Virus record (IMG/VR): IMGVR_UViG_3300025889_000339
Location: 1 to 38,202 of that record
DNA from: a virus
Direction: 5' to 3' (one strand)
DNA length: 38,202 bases
The translations under genes and the position numbers were made by a program. This document shows positions 5,379-12,511 of the stretch, one piece after another; position 1 is the first letter of the stretch; each line of letters opens with the position of its first letter. The notes under the pieces are model-generated. The model was not told the origin of the DNA and searched no databases. It saw only the letters and a list, made by a program, of their open reading frames with translations.

Positions 5379-5880
5379 GATACTCAAAACTGACCTGTCA
5401 TTGGGTAAGAAGGTGATGATCGGACTGGTCTACACCTACCCTAATGCCAGCCAATCTGAGGTGGCCAGACTGCTAGGTGTAACCACCCGTGCGGTGCGTC
5501 AAGCAGTGAGGGAGGCAAAAATTGCCGAGGAACAGCTGTTCCTAAAACCGGAACGAGCGTTCCTAAAACCGGAACAACCGTTCCTACGTAGTAGTAGTAA
5601 TAAAGAAGAGAAGGCTAAACCCGCTATGCCTTCTTTCTCTGCTTCTGCTCCGACGAAGGAGGAGGTTGCGGCGTATGCCGCTAAGGCTTCGCGCCCCGAT
5701 TTGGCTGAGGAGTTTTACGACCACTACGAAGAGCGCAACTGGCTGCATCGTGGTGAGCCACTCGCTGACTGGAAAGCTATGTTTAAGGGCTGGGTTCGTA
5801 AGACTGCCAAGCAATCCTCCTCTCCACGCAAAACCACAACACTTGAAGAGGCTCGTTACCTACAGGATGCGAGCTACTGA
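5356..5880 (+). CDS. Replication initiator candidate (HTH; contains iterons)
   Basis: A 174-residue protein from ATG 5356 (a TTG at 5347 is less likely). The N-terminal part has a winged-helix or HTH segment (SQSEVARLLGVTTRAVRQAVRE, residues about 33-53). A repetitive linker (FLKPE repeated, residues 62-77) follows. A C-terminal helical domain includes EFYDHYEERNWL and PLADWKAMFKGWVRK. That C-terminal pattern recurs in phage replication proteins that recruit helicase, such as lambda O-like and DnaT/DnaD-like proteins. The gene lies just before the DnaB-like helicase gene, matching an initiator-helicase pair. The linker DNA holds three 14-bp palindromes every 21 bp, as lambda O carries its origin iterons. 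The initiator role is well supported by context but is still inference. Confidence 0.65.
   Translation: MLIEIPDEILKTDLSLGKKVMIGLVYTYPNASQSEVARLLGVTTRAVRQAVREAKIAEEQLFLKPERAFLKPEQPFLRSSSNKEEKAKPAMPSFSASAPTKEEVAAYAAKASRPDLAEEFYDHYEERNWLHRGEPLADWKAMFKGWVRKTAKQSSSPRKTTTLEEARYLQDASY
5529..5584. repeat. Iteron array 1: three GGAAC-N4-GTTCC units at 21-bp period inside the initiator gene
   Basis: Units lie at 5529-5542 (a perfect 14-bp palindrome), 5550-5563 and 5571-5584, separated by identical 7-bp spacers TAAAACC. The exact 21-bp period puts all units on one face of the helix. They are followed by TACGTAGTAGTAGT. The same architecture occurs in inverse orientation at 20106-20161. The array is a candidate replication origin or initiator autoregulatory site. 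GAAC-N4-GTTC is also the core of the LexA (Cheo) box of Gram-positive bacteria, so SOS control is an alternative. Confidence 0.8.
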
Positions 5881-5884
5881 TTCT

Positions 5885-7255
5885 ATGAAAACCTATTCAA
5901 TCCCAAACGACCGACCCGCCGAGCTAGGCGTGATCGGCGCTGCCCTGCAGGGCAAATACAACGATCTCTGCTCAGTAGGGATAAACGAAGACCACTTTCA
6001 CGACCTCAAAGCCCGTCTGATGTGGCGAGAAATCACGAGGATGGACTCTGAAGGCATTTTGATAGGCGGTGAGACACTCTGCCACAGGTTTAAGGGAAAC
6101 GACACCACAAAGCTTCCGGGGCTGATTGACGTTAATGACGCTCTCGATGCCTGTCCCAGCGCTTACAACTGGAGTTACTGGGCTGAGGTAGTCGAGGAAA
6201 AGCGGAAGGCCAGACTGGTGCAGGAGGTCGGACTGAAGCTGGCTGAGGAGTGCGGCAACTCTGACAACCTCGATGATCTCGTGGCCAGTGCTGAGTCAGT
6301 CGTATTCGAGCTGAACCGCAAAGTAATCTCTGACAACACATCAGACAACAGGAAGGAGTCTTTCAGACGTTTGATCGAAATGCTGGAAGACGCGCATAAG
6401 GGGAAGGAGACGGGGATTCCGATGGGGTTCCCGTCTCTGGACCGCATCTTAGGTGGTATGCGTCCCGGCCAGCTGATTGTCCTAGCTGCTCGTCCAGCTG
6501 TTGGTAAGTCAGCTATCGCCGGTAACATTGCAATGCACCTAGCCACCAACGATGTCCCGGTAGCTTTCTTCAGCTACGAGATGACTCAGGACGAGCTGAA
6601 CCTGCGTATGTGGGCCAGTAAATCAGACTGTGATCTGATGGGCGACATCCTCAACCACGGCAAAGACCACGAGGGACGACTGCAAACCATAGGCAAAGCT
6701 AGCGCAGCAGCTCCCAGCTTATCCAAAGCACCACTCCACATCATAGACAACTCATCGCTCACGGTGGCTCAGATCCGCAGCCACGCTCGACGCTTGGTTA
6801 AGGAGCACGGCGTGAAGCTGATCATCATTGATTACCTCCAGCTTATCAAAGCTGGGACTGAGGATCGTAAGAAGGATCGTCATCTACAGGTGGCCGCTAT
6901 CTCAGGTGGATTGAAGCAGATGGCTATGGAACTCCAGATCCCAGTGCTGGCACTGGCGCAGCTAAGCCGTGAAGCGGAGAGGACTGCTGATAAGCGACCC
7001 ACTATGTCGATGCTCAGAGAGTCTGGATCTATTGAGCAGGACGCTGATGTGATCCTCTTCCTGTATTGCGAAGACCCATCAATGTTCGACGGTCCGAACA
7101 GCTTGTTGAAGGTAGCTGTAGGGAAGAACAGGGCAGGGCGACAGGGCTCAGCTGACCTAGTGCTGGTCAGGAATAAGACCCGATTTGAGGAGGCATCGCT
7201 ACCGCAGCACGAGATGTGGCTCAACGAGAAGCGCAAACAGCAGGTTGCGTGCTAA
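5885..7255 (+). CDS. dnaB: Replicative DNA helicase, DnaB-like
   Basis: A 456-residue protein starting at ATG 5885. ATG 5867 is an alternative, and longer upstream extensions overlap the initiator gene. The N-terminal domain opens with the DnaB-type IPNDRPAELGVIGAAL. After a linker, the RecA-like motor has Walker A ARPAVGKSA (about residues 202-210), IIIDYLQLI as Walker B (313-321), and ALAQLSREAE with RESGSIEQDADVI as the downstream DnaB motifs. It would unwind the template ahead of the host replisome on the lagging strand as a hexamer. Length equals bacterial DnaB. It follows the initiator gene, which probably loads it. No phage DNA polymerase is seen in the window, so replication probably uses the host polymerase. 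Confidence 0.93.
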   Translation: MKTYSIPNDRPAELGVIGAALQGKYNDLCSVGINEDHFHDLKARLMWREITRMDSEGILIGGETLCHRFKGNDTTKLPGLIDVNDALDACPSAYNWSYWAEVVEEKRKARLVQEVGLKLAEECGNSDNLDDLVASAESVVFELNRKVISDNTSDNRKESFRRLIEMLEDAHKGKETGIPMGFPSLDRILGGMRPGQLIVLAARPAVGKSAIAGNIAMHLATNDVPVAFFSYEMTQDELNLRMWASKSDCDLMGDILNHGKDHEGRLQTIGKASAAAPSLSKAPLHIIDNSSLTVAQIRSHARRLVKEHGVKLIIIDYLQLIKAGTEDRKKDRHLQVAAISGGLKQMAMELQIPVLALAQLSREAERTADKRPTMSMLRESGSIEQDADVILFLYCEDPSMFDGPNSLLKVAVGKNRAGRQGSADLVLVRNKTRFEEASLPQHEMWLNEKRKQQVAC

Positions 7256-7635
7256 ATGAAAGCGGCAAATTGGCTGTCGATTTGACCGCCGTCCATTTTT
7301 TGCAACCAAAACCGGACGAGATGACTGACGAGGAAATCGTAGAATATCTGGAGCAGAACTTTGGAGCCAAATATGTCCCATACTGGAAGCTTAAAAACCC
7401 ACCGAACTGGGATGAGTTTAAGGCAGGTTTTGACACGCTTGGGGGCGAGCCATCTGACGATATGGCCTCACGACAGAGAGAGGGCGAGAAGAAAACCTAC
7501 TGGGAAAACCGAGCCAGACAACTGGCTGCAACACCTAATCTTAAAAAGAACGATGTCCTAACAGCATTGGAGGGCGTGACTATGAATCCTGAGCTAACTG
7601 CATTGCTGAAAGAACATCTCAAACGAGCCAAATAA
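7249..7635 (+). CDS. Early phage protein of unknown function
   Basis: A 128-residue acidic protein. The GTG start at 7249 overlaps the helicase stop and is preceded by AGG. ATG 7321, which gives 104 residues beginning MTDEEIVEYLEQNF, is a credible alternative. Sequence features are a charged N-terminus, an aromatic patch (YVPYWKLKNPPNWDEF) and a C-terminal helical part (ELTALLKEHLKRAK). No family is recognised. As the gene after the helicase it may be a replication accessory, but only position supports that. Confidence 0.6.
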   Translation: MLNESGKLAVDLTAVHFLQPKPDEMTDEEIVEYLEQNFGAKYVPYWKLKNPPNWDEFKAGFDTLGGEPSDDMASRQREGEKKTYWENRARQLAATPNLKKNDVLTALEGVTMNPELTALLKEHLKRAK

Positions 7636-7660
7636 ATTACACACAGGCGTGGGCGTAGAG

Positions 7661-7677
7661 TCGGGGGATGTCCCCGA
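7661..7677 (+). other. Stable hairpin in a 106-bp gap between genes
   Basis: TCGGGG-gatgt-CCCCGA forms a 6-bp GC-rich stem with a 5-base loop. No T-tract follows, so it is not a typical intrinsic terminator. It lies between the end of the replication block and the next gene and may affect RNA stability or attenuation. The rest of the gap shows nothing recognisable. Confidence 0.4.
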
Positions 7678-7741
7678 ACAGGTGCAGGCTGTTGGATACA
7701 GCTAGCGGGAACCCATAGTGATCACCACGGCTGTTTAAATT

Positions 7742-8092
7742 GTGTTAGAAGACCTGTCACCCCACGAAAACCTGCTCGCAGCCATCATCATTCAAGCTGC
7801 TGGCGACTTTGTTGACGCTTATCAGGTTGGCCTGATCAACGAAGACAACACAGTAAACATCGACGCTATGCGGCGACTAATCCTAGACAACCGAGCTAAA
7901 CGCTGCCGGTTCCCTAAGTGGATGGATGCCACTGATGTTCAGTCAGCGATTGTGTTCCTGTTTAAGAGCGACCTTCTGGAGCAAACGATCCCGGCTAGGT
8001 GGCGAGTGGATGCGGATGCGATACGTGCAGCTGTGGTTCAAGCGGCTCACGATGGCAGGAGAATCTCAAGCTACTTTGTATATGCTTACTAA
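7742..8092 (+). CDS. Hypothetical protein before glycosyltransferase cluster
   Basis: A GTG start gives 116 residues. The protein looks globular and helical (LLAAIIIQAAGDFVDAY, then FPKWMDATDVQSAIVFLF). No motif is recognised. Its 3' end overlaps the first glycosyltransferase start (ATG 8082) by 11 bases, implying coupled translation with that block. The ribosome binding site is poor. Confidence 0.55.
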   Translation: MLEDLSPHENLLAAIIIQAAGDFVDAYQVGLINEDNTVNIDAMRRLILDNRAKRCRFPKWMDATDVQSAIVFLFKSDLLEQTIPARWRVDADAIRAAVVQAAHDGRRISSYFVYAY

Positions 8093-8798
8093 AAACATAT
8101 TCCAAACACACGAGAGCTATCAAAAGCTAGGGACATTCGAGCGCGTATGCCTAGAGCGATGGAAACTGATGAACCCAGAGTGGAACTATCGGTTCACCAC
8201 CAATGACGAGGCAGATGTAGCTGTCAGAGAGCTATTCCCAGATGAATACAGCGCCTATGAGGGCTTCCATCTGGGAGCTAAGAACAACATCCGAAGGTGT
8301 GCTCTTCTACATAAACACGGTGGGTTCTACGCTGACCTAGATATGTATCCAGTAAAGCCACTGCGGGACTACCTACCGACAGACAGGCAGCGAGTGCTGT
8401 TTAAGTATGATGATAGGGATATGTGGCTTGGGGGCATACTCGCATCAGCGGCGGGAGATCCTGTCACCTTAGAGGTGGCTAGGGAAATGATAAACCGGCT
8501 GATGAGCGGTCAGCCTGCTCCTGACCCCAGCAATAGAGAGGCTTGGATGGGGTGGCACTTTGACCACTGCGGTGTCCACGTTTACAACTATGTTTACCGC
8601 AAGCACGAGAAGCTAGAAGACGCTCTCATTGGGGCTGATTCACACCCAGCATACATCAACATCCCGGTTGAGGATGTTAAGTGTCTGCACTTAGCTACGG
8701 GTTGCTGGACACCAAGCCAAACCAAGCCTTCATTCGAGGAGCAGACTACCTATGAGCTGCGTATGATTGAGGTAGCTAAGGAGGTGTTCGGCATATGA
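8082..8798 (+). CDS. DXD glycosyltransferase (Gly_transf_sug/OCH1-like), paralogue 1
   Basis: A 238-residue protein starting at ATG 8082, chosen because its first residues (NIFQTHESYQKLG) align with the starts of the two following paralogues. ATG 8052 is the alternative. It shows (F/S)Q-(T/I/L)-H-x-SY at the N-terminus, ERWKLMNPEWNYRF, and GGFYADLDMYPVKP with a DLD motif at 85-87 that would bind the metal and nucleotide sugar. This is the pattern of the DXD sugar-binding family related to OCH1 and capsule mannosyltransferases. The enzyme would transfer a sugar to a glycan or other acceptor in the cytoplasm, with donor and acceptor unknown. It is the first of three tandem copies. Confidence 0.85.
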   Translation: MLTKNIFQTHESYQKLGTFERVCLERWKLMNPEWNYRFTTNDEADVAVRELFPDEYSAYEGFHLGAKNNIRRCALLHKHGGFYADLDMYPVKPLRDYLPTDRQRVLFKYDDRDMWLGGILASAAGDPVTLEVAREMINRLMSGQPAPDPSNREAWMGWHFDHCGVHVYNYVYRKHEKLEDALIGADSHPAYINIPVEDVKCLHLATGCWTPSQTKPSFEEQTTYELRMIEVAKEVFGI

Positions 8799-9520
8799 TA
8801 GCGAAGCAAGTCTCCCAGATACACAACAGTTATGAGCGACTTGGCTTGTTTGAGAGAGCATCAATAGAGCGTTGGCGTGGGCTTAACCCCGGCTGGGAAT
8901 ACCGCTTCATCACTGAGCACGAGCTAGATGAATACATCCTAGATGTATGGCCTCAATACGCAGATCTCTACAAAGAGATGTCAGCTATGCAGCGCACTCA
9001 AATAATGAGAGCTGCCTGTGTCTATCAAAGCGGAGGAGTTTACGCTGACTGCGATGTGTATTTGATACGACCTCTGGAGAACTTCCTGCCGATGACCGAG
9101 GACTGCGCTTGGTTCCAGCTGAAGCCAAGACCAGATCATAAGATCTACATCAGCGACTACTTCTTCGCGGCAGCTAAGGGCTATGAGGGCTTGGACCAGA
9201 TCATACACGAGTGCTTTGAGCGCACGACCAACCGCAGGTATCTGATCGACGACCCTGAGTGGGGTTGGACTGGCTACATCTACGAGTCAGTCAGCATTCA
9301 CGCTTGGTCTGAGATCGTCGTGAACCAGCGCAAAGAACGGCTCCTAGCTGGGGGCGACAACTGGGTGTGGGATATGCAAACCAAACCGGATGACTGTCAC
9401 ATCTACCACTACAGCACAGAGAGCTGGATACCTGATAACCGGTTCAAACGTGATGGCAAAGACCCGATGGCCGAGGAGATCAACCACCTAAATATTCTGA
9501 AGAAACAATACGGTATCTAA
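8795..9520 (+). CDS. DXD glycosyltransferase, paralogue 2
   Basis: A 241-residue paralogue whose ATG overlaps the previous stop (ATGA). It has the same order of motifs: QIHNSYERLG, ERWRGLNPGWEYRF, and GGVYADCDVYL with DCD at residues 85-87, exactly the position in its neighbours. The C-terminal end (LNILKKQYGI) also matches paralogue 3. Differences are spread through the middle, suggesting old duplication and divergent acceptor or donor use. No signal peptide or membrane segment is visible. Confidence 0.85.
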   Translation: MIAKQVSQIHNSYERLGLFERASIERWRGLNPGWEYRFITEHELDEYILDVWPQYADLYKEMSAMQRTQIMRAACVYQSGGVYADCDVYLIRPLENFLPMTEDCAWFQLKPRPDHKIYISDYFFAAAKGYEGLDQIIHECFERTTNRRYLIDDPEWGWTGYIYESVSIHAWSEIVVNQRKERLLAGGDNWVWDMQTKPDDCHIYHYSTESWIPDNRFKRDGKDPMAEEINHLNILKKQYGI

Positions 9521-9524
9521 CCAT

Positions 9525-10241
9525 ATGGACCACAGAAACATCTTCCAATTACACGGCAGCTACGAACGGCTTAATGCTTTTGAGAGATGCTGCGTTGAGC
9601 GGTGGAAGCTGCTCAACCCAGACTGGAACTACCAGTTCCTTACTGATGAAGACATAGATCCGTATGTGGAACATATGTGGCCATCGAACATCGCTACATA
9701 CAGGACTATGGAAACGGTGCAGCGAGCTGGAGTCCAACGCTTAGCTGCTGTTTATCGTAGCGGTGGCCTATACGCAGACTGCGATCTCTACCCAACCAAG
9801 CCAGCTAGCGAGTTCATCGACACCAACAGGCAGGTTCAGATGTTTAAGAAGGAGGGGAGGGAAGAGGAGCGGATCATACACGACTACCTGTTCTTCGCTG
9901 AGCCGCAGCACCCTCTGATTGCAAAGATGATAGAGACGGCGTTCTACAGGACCGAAACAACAACCCCAGAATCTCACTCAGCTGGGTGCTGGAAGGGCTG
10001 GATGTTCTACAGTGCTGGTCTGCATATGGTCAGTGACGTAGCTACAGAAGCTGGCATCAGTGGTGACCCCGGCTGCGCTGACTCAATCGACCAGCTGAGA
10101 TTTAACCCGACTGCATACCACACGCTGCACTTCTCCTCAGAACACTGGGTGAAAGAAAGGCGATGGGCTAACGAGCCGGAGCGCGAAACCAGTGATGGCC
10201 TCAACTGCCTTAACAAGCTCAAACGCATCTACGGAATCTAA
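9525..10241 (+). CDS. DXD glycosyltransferase, paralogue 3
   Basis: A 238-residue paralogue with QLHGSYERLNAFERC, ERWKLLNPDWNYQFL and GGLYADCDLYPTKP (DCD at 85-87). It ends LNKLKRIYGI, like paralogue 2. It starts four bases after the previous gene and its stop overlaps the next ATG, so the block is one operon. Three enzymes of one family in a row suggest stepwise building or modification of one glycan, for example host surface polysaccharide (receptor change) or phage glycosylation. Which target is involved cannot be read from the sequence. Confidence 0.85.
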   Translation: MDHRNIFQLHGSYERLNAFERCCVERWKLLNPDWNYQFLTDEDIDPYVEHMWPSNIATYRTMETVQRAGVQRLAAVYRSGGLYADCDLYPTKPASEFIDTNRQVQMFKKEGREEERIIHDYLFFAEPQHPLIAKMIETAFYRTETTTPESHSAGCWKGWMFYSAGLHMVSDVATEAGISGDPGCADSIDQLRFNPTAYHTLHFSSEHWVKERRWANEPERETSDGLNCLNKLKRIYGI

Positions 10242-10747
10242 TGCTAACAGAAGAACAGAAGAAGCGCAGAGAAGCAGCTGACGCAGCTGAGTCTTACGTG
10301 GTTGATTCAATCAACACTCACTGGCGTGAAGTGAACACGCTGTCCATAGGCAATATGTATTCACGGGTTGACGGGCTCTTGCTTGAGCGCAGAACCAACA
10401 AAGTAATCGGTGTCTACGAGATTAAGTGTCGAAACATATCCTTCTCTGATGTCGTAGCTAAATACGACTGCGAGCTAGTCATCGACAAACACAAGCTGGA
10501 AGCACTGCAATCGGTGGCAGCAGCACTCAGATGCCCTAGCTACCTGTTCACTTATATGATGGGAGACGGTGTGATCTATCGTTCGCCAATCACCGATGAG
10601 TATGGAAACTGGATGTGCGTTAAGCGGAAGGAAACAACAGTTGCACCGCTGACGCTAGGTGGTTCAGCGGGGGCGAAGGAAGTGTTTCAGCTGATGCTGG
10701 ACGGAGGAACAGTGCTGGGGACGCACAAGCAGACAGGAAAGATATGA
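10241..10747 (+). CDS. Restriction-like PD-(D/E)XK nuclease candidate
   Basis: A 168-residue protein whose ATG overlaps the stop of the glycosyltransferase gene (TAATG). It has a plausible nuclease core: SRVDGLLLE (Asp44), then VIGVYEIKCRN with Glu60 and Lys62 as the E-x-K pair, followed by a helix-strand region with a conserved-looking LEALQSVAAAL. Substrate and role are unknown. Phage proteins with this minimal fold include recombination nucleases and nucleases directed at competing DNA. It overlaps the next gene by four bases. Confidence 0.6.
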   Translation: MLTEEQKKRREAADAAESYVVDSINTHWREVNTLSIGNMYSRVDGLLLERRTNKVIGVYEIKCRNISFSDVVAKYDCELVIDKHKLEALQSVAAALRCPSYLFTYMMGDGVIYRSPITDEYGNWMCVKRKETTVAPLTLGGSAGAKEVFQLMLDGGTVLGTHKQTGKI

Positions 10748-10926
10748 AGACAGAAGAGCAGCTACTGATCCTCCAGAAAACAGTGAATAGCTTGGAGGCA
10801 ATGGTAGCAGCTCTGATGAGGGAGATAGCTCAGGTTAAGGGCAGACAGGAAGCGCAATCACAACAGCTTAGGGGAATACGGAAGATATGGAACCCGAATC
10901 AATCGCAGCAGGACAGTCAGAATTAG
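10744..10926 (+). CDS. Small coiled-coil protein
   Basis: A 60-residue protein with heptad-like spacing of hydrophobic residues (LLILQKTVNSLEAMVAALMREIAQVK), followed by a Gln-rich tail. It starts with an ATGA overlap on the preceding nuclease gene. A short coiled coil of this kind often mediates dimerisation or docking to a partner. A partner is not evident, although the preceding nuclease is the obvious candidate. Confidence 0.6.
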   Translation: MKTEEQLLILQKTVNSLEAMVAALMREIAQVKGRQEAQSQQLRGIRKIWNPNQSQQDSQN

Positions 10927-11087
10927 AGGCATTCGAGAACACCTACCACTACAACCTCGTCAGAGATATACAGCGTGGCTGTGACTATTTCTGGTCAACC
11001 AGAGGTGGCGACCCAGCTGATCGTCATAAGTGGAATAGGCGTGGCACTTTCGCAAAGAAGCGAACCGCATCAGGGTTACCAACGTAA
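10887..11087 (+). CDS. Small hypothetical protein overlapping the coiled-coil gene
   Basis: A 66-residue protein starting at ATG 10887, with GGAAGA just upstream, and overlapping the previous gene by 40 bases in another frame. It is polar and aromatic-rich (FENTYHYNLVRDIQ, then CDYFWSTRGGDPADRHKW) with a basic end. No family is recognised. The overlap lowers confidence, but the composition is protein-like and no alternative gene occupies 10927-11087. Confidence 0.45.
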   Translation: MEPESIAAGQSELEAFENTYHYNLVRDIQRGCDYFWSTRGGDPADRHKWNRRGTFAKKRTASGLPT

Positions 11088-11114
11088 CAATTTAGGCTTA
11101 ATAACTGGTGCGGC

Positions 11115-11138
11115 AGGGGCGCACGAGTGTGCGTCCCT
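11115..11138 (+). terminator. Intrinsic terminator-like hairpin
   Basis: A 10-bp stem (AGGGGCGCAC / GTGCGTCCCT, one G-U pair) with loop GAGT is followed by ATTTTATTT. It should end transcription from the upstream operon. It lies only 14 bases before the next start (11153), so it could also act as attenuator or translational control for that gene. Confidence 0.65.
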
Positions 11139-11152
11139 ATTTTATTTCAGAT

Positions 11153-11995
11153 ATGAAACTACTCACACTAGGAATGTGTCAGTTGCACTCGATAATGTTG
11201 GTATCTCCATCTCTTAGAAGCTGCGACTGGGAATACCTACACATAAGAGATACTCCATCCAGTGAGATTCAGAGTAAGGTTTCTAGTGCTGACATCATTA
11301 TAACTCACCCAACCTCATACTGGTTTAGGCACGACCACGCTCTCGCAACTGAGAATATACTAAGGCTACTCAAGCCCAGCGCATTGATGGTTCTAATGCC
11401 TACACTGGACTGCCCGTTTTACTACTTTGATGTTGGCCATATTTATGTTGAGGGACGCACGATCAATCAGCCGTCCCACCTCCACTACAAAGGCTTGTAT
11501 GAGACTCACTTGACAGGCGGTGGAGAGGAAGAATTCATCCGTGACTGCGTTCAGAATGTTAGCTACTGCCGTGACATAGAGAAAGTTTGCTCTGATTATT
11601 TCGACCTGCAATCTAAGCACGAAGATCGGGCTCGCAGCTTTAGCGGGCCTAACTGTGTGCCACTGATTGTGTCGGACCTGATCCGATCAAACTACAAAGA
11701 CACACTTCTATCATACACAGCTAACCACCCAACTAAGGAACTCATACAGCTGGTAGCTGAGAGGTTGCATAAATTGATTGGGGCTGACTGGTTGACCATT
11801 GATAAAAACGCTGATCCGTTTGCCGGGGACGGGGTGCAAGACATTCTTTACGCGTCGATTGCTGAACATGTCAGCTTTGATACAGCCAAGCACCCGTTCA
11901 GAACGCAGACACCTTACGATGACCCGACATTTTCCGGTGTGATTAACTGGTATCTGCGTAGCTACGATTCAGTGGCCAACTATTACGTAACTTGA
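11153..11995 (+). CDS. WcbI-like polysaccharide biosynthesis protein (putative acetyltransferase)
   Basis: A 280-residue protein from ATG 11153; an earlier in-frame start would cross the terminator hairpin. It opens with KLLTLGMCQLHSI, matching the nucleotide- or CoA-binding GNCQ motif at the start of WcbI-type proteins. It then has ADIIITHPTS, LLKPSALMVLMP and a YFDVGHIY-type segment, the strand/loop order of that family. WcbI of Burkholderia acts in capsular polysaccharide assembly and is proposed to be an acetyltransferase. With the three glycosyltransferases just upstream it suggests a glycan-modifying block. The assignment is from the N-terminal motif and context, with the C-terminal half unrecognised. 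Confidence 0.5.
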   Translation: MKLLTLGMCQLHSIMLVSPSLRSCDWEYLHIRDTPSSEIQSKVSSADIIITHPTSYWFRHDHALATENILRLLKPSALMVLMPTLDCPFYYFDVGHIYVEGRTINQPSHLHYKGLYETHLTGGGEEEFIRDCVQNVSYCRDIEKVCSDYFDLQSKHEDRARSFSGPNCVPLIVSDLIRSNYKDTLLSYTANHPTKELIQLVAERLHKLIGADWLTIDKNADPFAGDGVQDILYASIAEHVSFDTAKHPFRTQTPYDDPTFSGVINWYLRSYDSVANYYVT

Positions 11996-11996
11996 C

Positions 11997-12416
11997 ATGC
12001 CATCTGGAGCACGCAGCAATGCTAAGATAGGCCCGGTCGGGGAGATTGGTGTAGCTTACCAGCTGGTTAGGCGTGGTTGGTGTGTGTTTGCTCCGCTGGT
12101 CTCGCACAACCTGATGCACTTCGATCTGCTAGCTCATAGAGGTGGGCAGATACATCGCATACAGGTTAAATGCACCAGCAAGCTGGAGCGGGGGACGCAG
12201 AGGTATGGGATAATGTCCTCGATGGGGAATTACAGTAAGAAGAAATACACGAAGAAGGAATGCGACTTCATCATCGCCTCAATCAATCCAGTGGAGTGGT
12301 ATTTCGTGTTTCCGGTAGAAGAGGTGAGGGTAACTACGCTTAGGATACCAGCTAACCTGCCTCCAGATCATAGGCTGAATCAGTATAAGGATGCGTGGCA
12401 TCTGTTAGGAGAATGA
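11997..12416 (+). CDS. PD-(D/E)XK endonuclease-like protein
   Basis: A 139-residue protein starting two bases after the preceding gene. The nuclease signature is clear: IGPVGEIGVAYQLVRRGW (Glu16), a second strand HFDLLAH (Asp43) and HRIQVKCTS with Gln56 and Lys58. This E-D-(Q)xK layout resembles the small PD-(D/E)XK endonuclease family found in phages and mobile elements. It could act in recombination or as a homing-type nuclease. It is the last gene of the rightward block, ending just before a terminator hairpin. Confidence 0.65.
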   Translation: MPSGARSNAKIGPVGEIGVAYQLVRRGWCVFAPLVSHNLMHFDLLAHRGGQIHRIQVKCTSKLERGTQRYGIMSSMGNYSKKKYTKKECDFIIASINPVEWYFVFPVEEVRVTTLRIPANLPPDHRLNQYKDAWHLLGE

Positions 12417-12417
12417 A

Positions 12418-12449
12418 AGACCCCCGCCAGTCGTCACCGGCGAGGGTCT
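12418..12449. terminator. Hairpin between convergent gene blocks, probable bidirectional terminator
   Basis: AGACCC-c-CGCC pairs with GGCG-a-GGGTCT around a 10-base loop. It starts at the stop codon of the rightward gene and ends 62 bases beyond the last leftward gene. The T-rich side (TCTTTC) is on the minus strand, and the plus strand lacks a T-tract. Confidence 0.55.
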
Positions 12450-12455
12450 ACCAAA

Positions 12456-12481
12456 CGTCCAACATAAGGAATTAGTGGACG
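12456..12481 (+). other. Hairpin with an AACATAAGGA loop
   Basis: CGTCCA pairs with TGGACG around a loop containing ACATAAGGAATTAG. The loop resembles the leader box found before several leftward genes, but here it reads on the plus strand and no gene follows, so it may be a relic. Nothing else is seen in 12482-12511. Confidence 0.3.
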
Positions 12482-12511
12482 CCAGTTGTATAGGATCGGA
12501 ACGCAGAGGAG

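Noticed and set aside
5529-5584. CRISPR array
   Set aside because: Repeats are 14-bp palindromes with 7-bp identical spacers, only three units, within a coding gene. No CRISPR array or cas operon is seen; the Cas4-like nuclease is part of the recombination module.
5666-5884. Upstream extension of the DnaB helicase
   Set aside because: It overlaps the C-terminal domain of the initiator, and DnaB similarity begins at MKTYSIPNDRPAE (ATG 5885).
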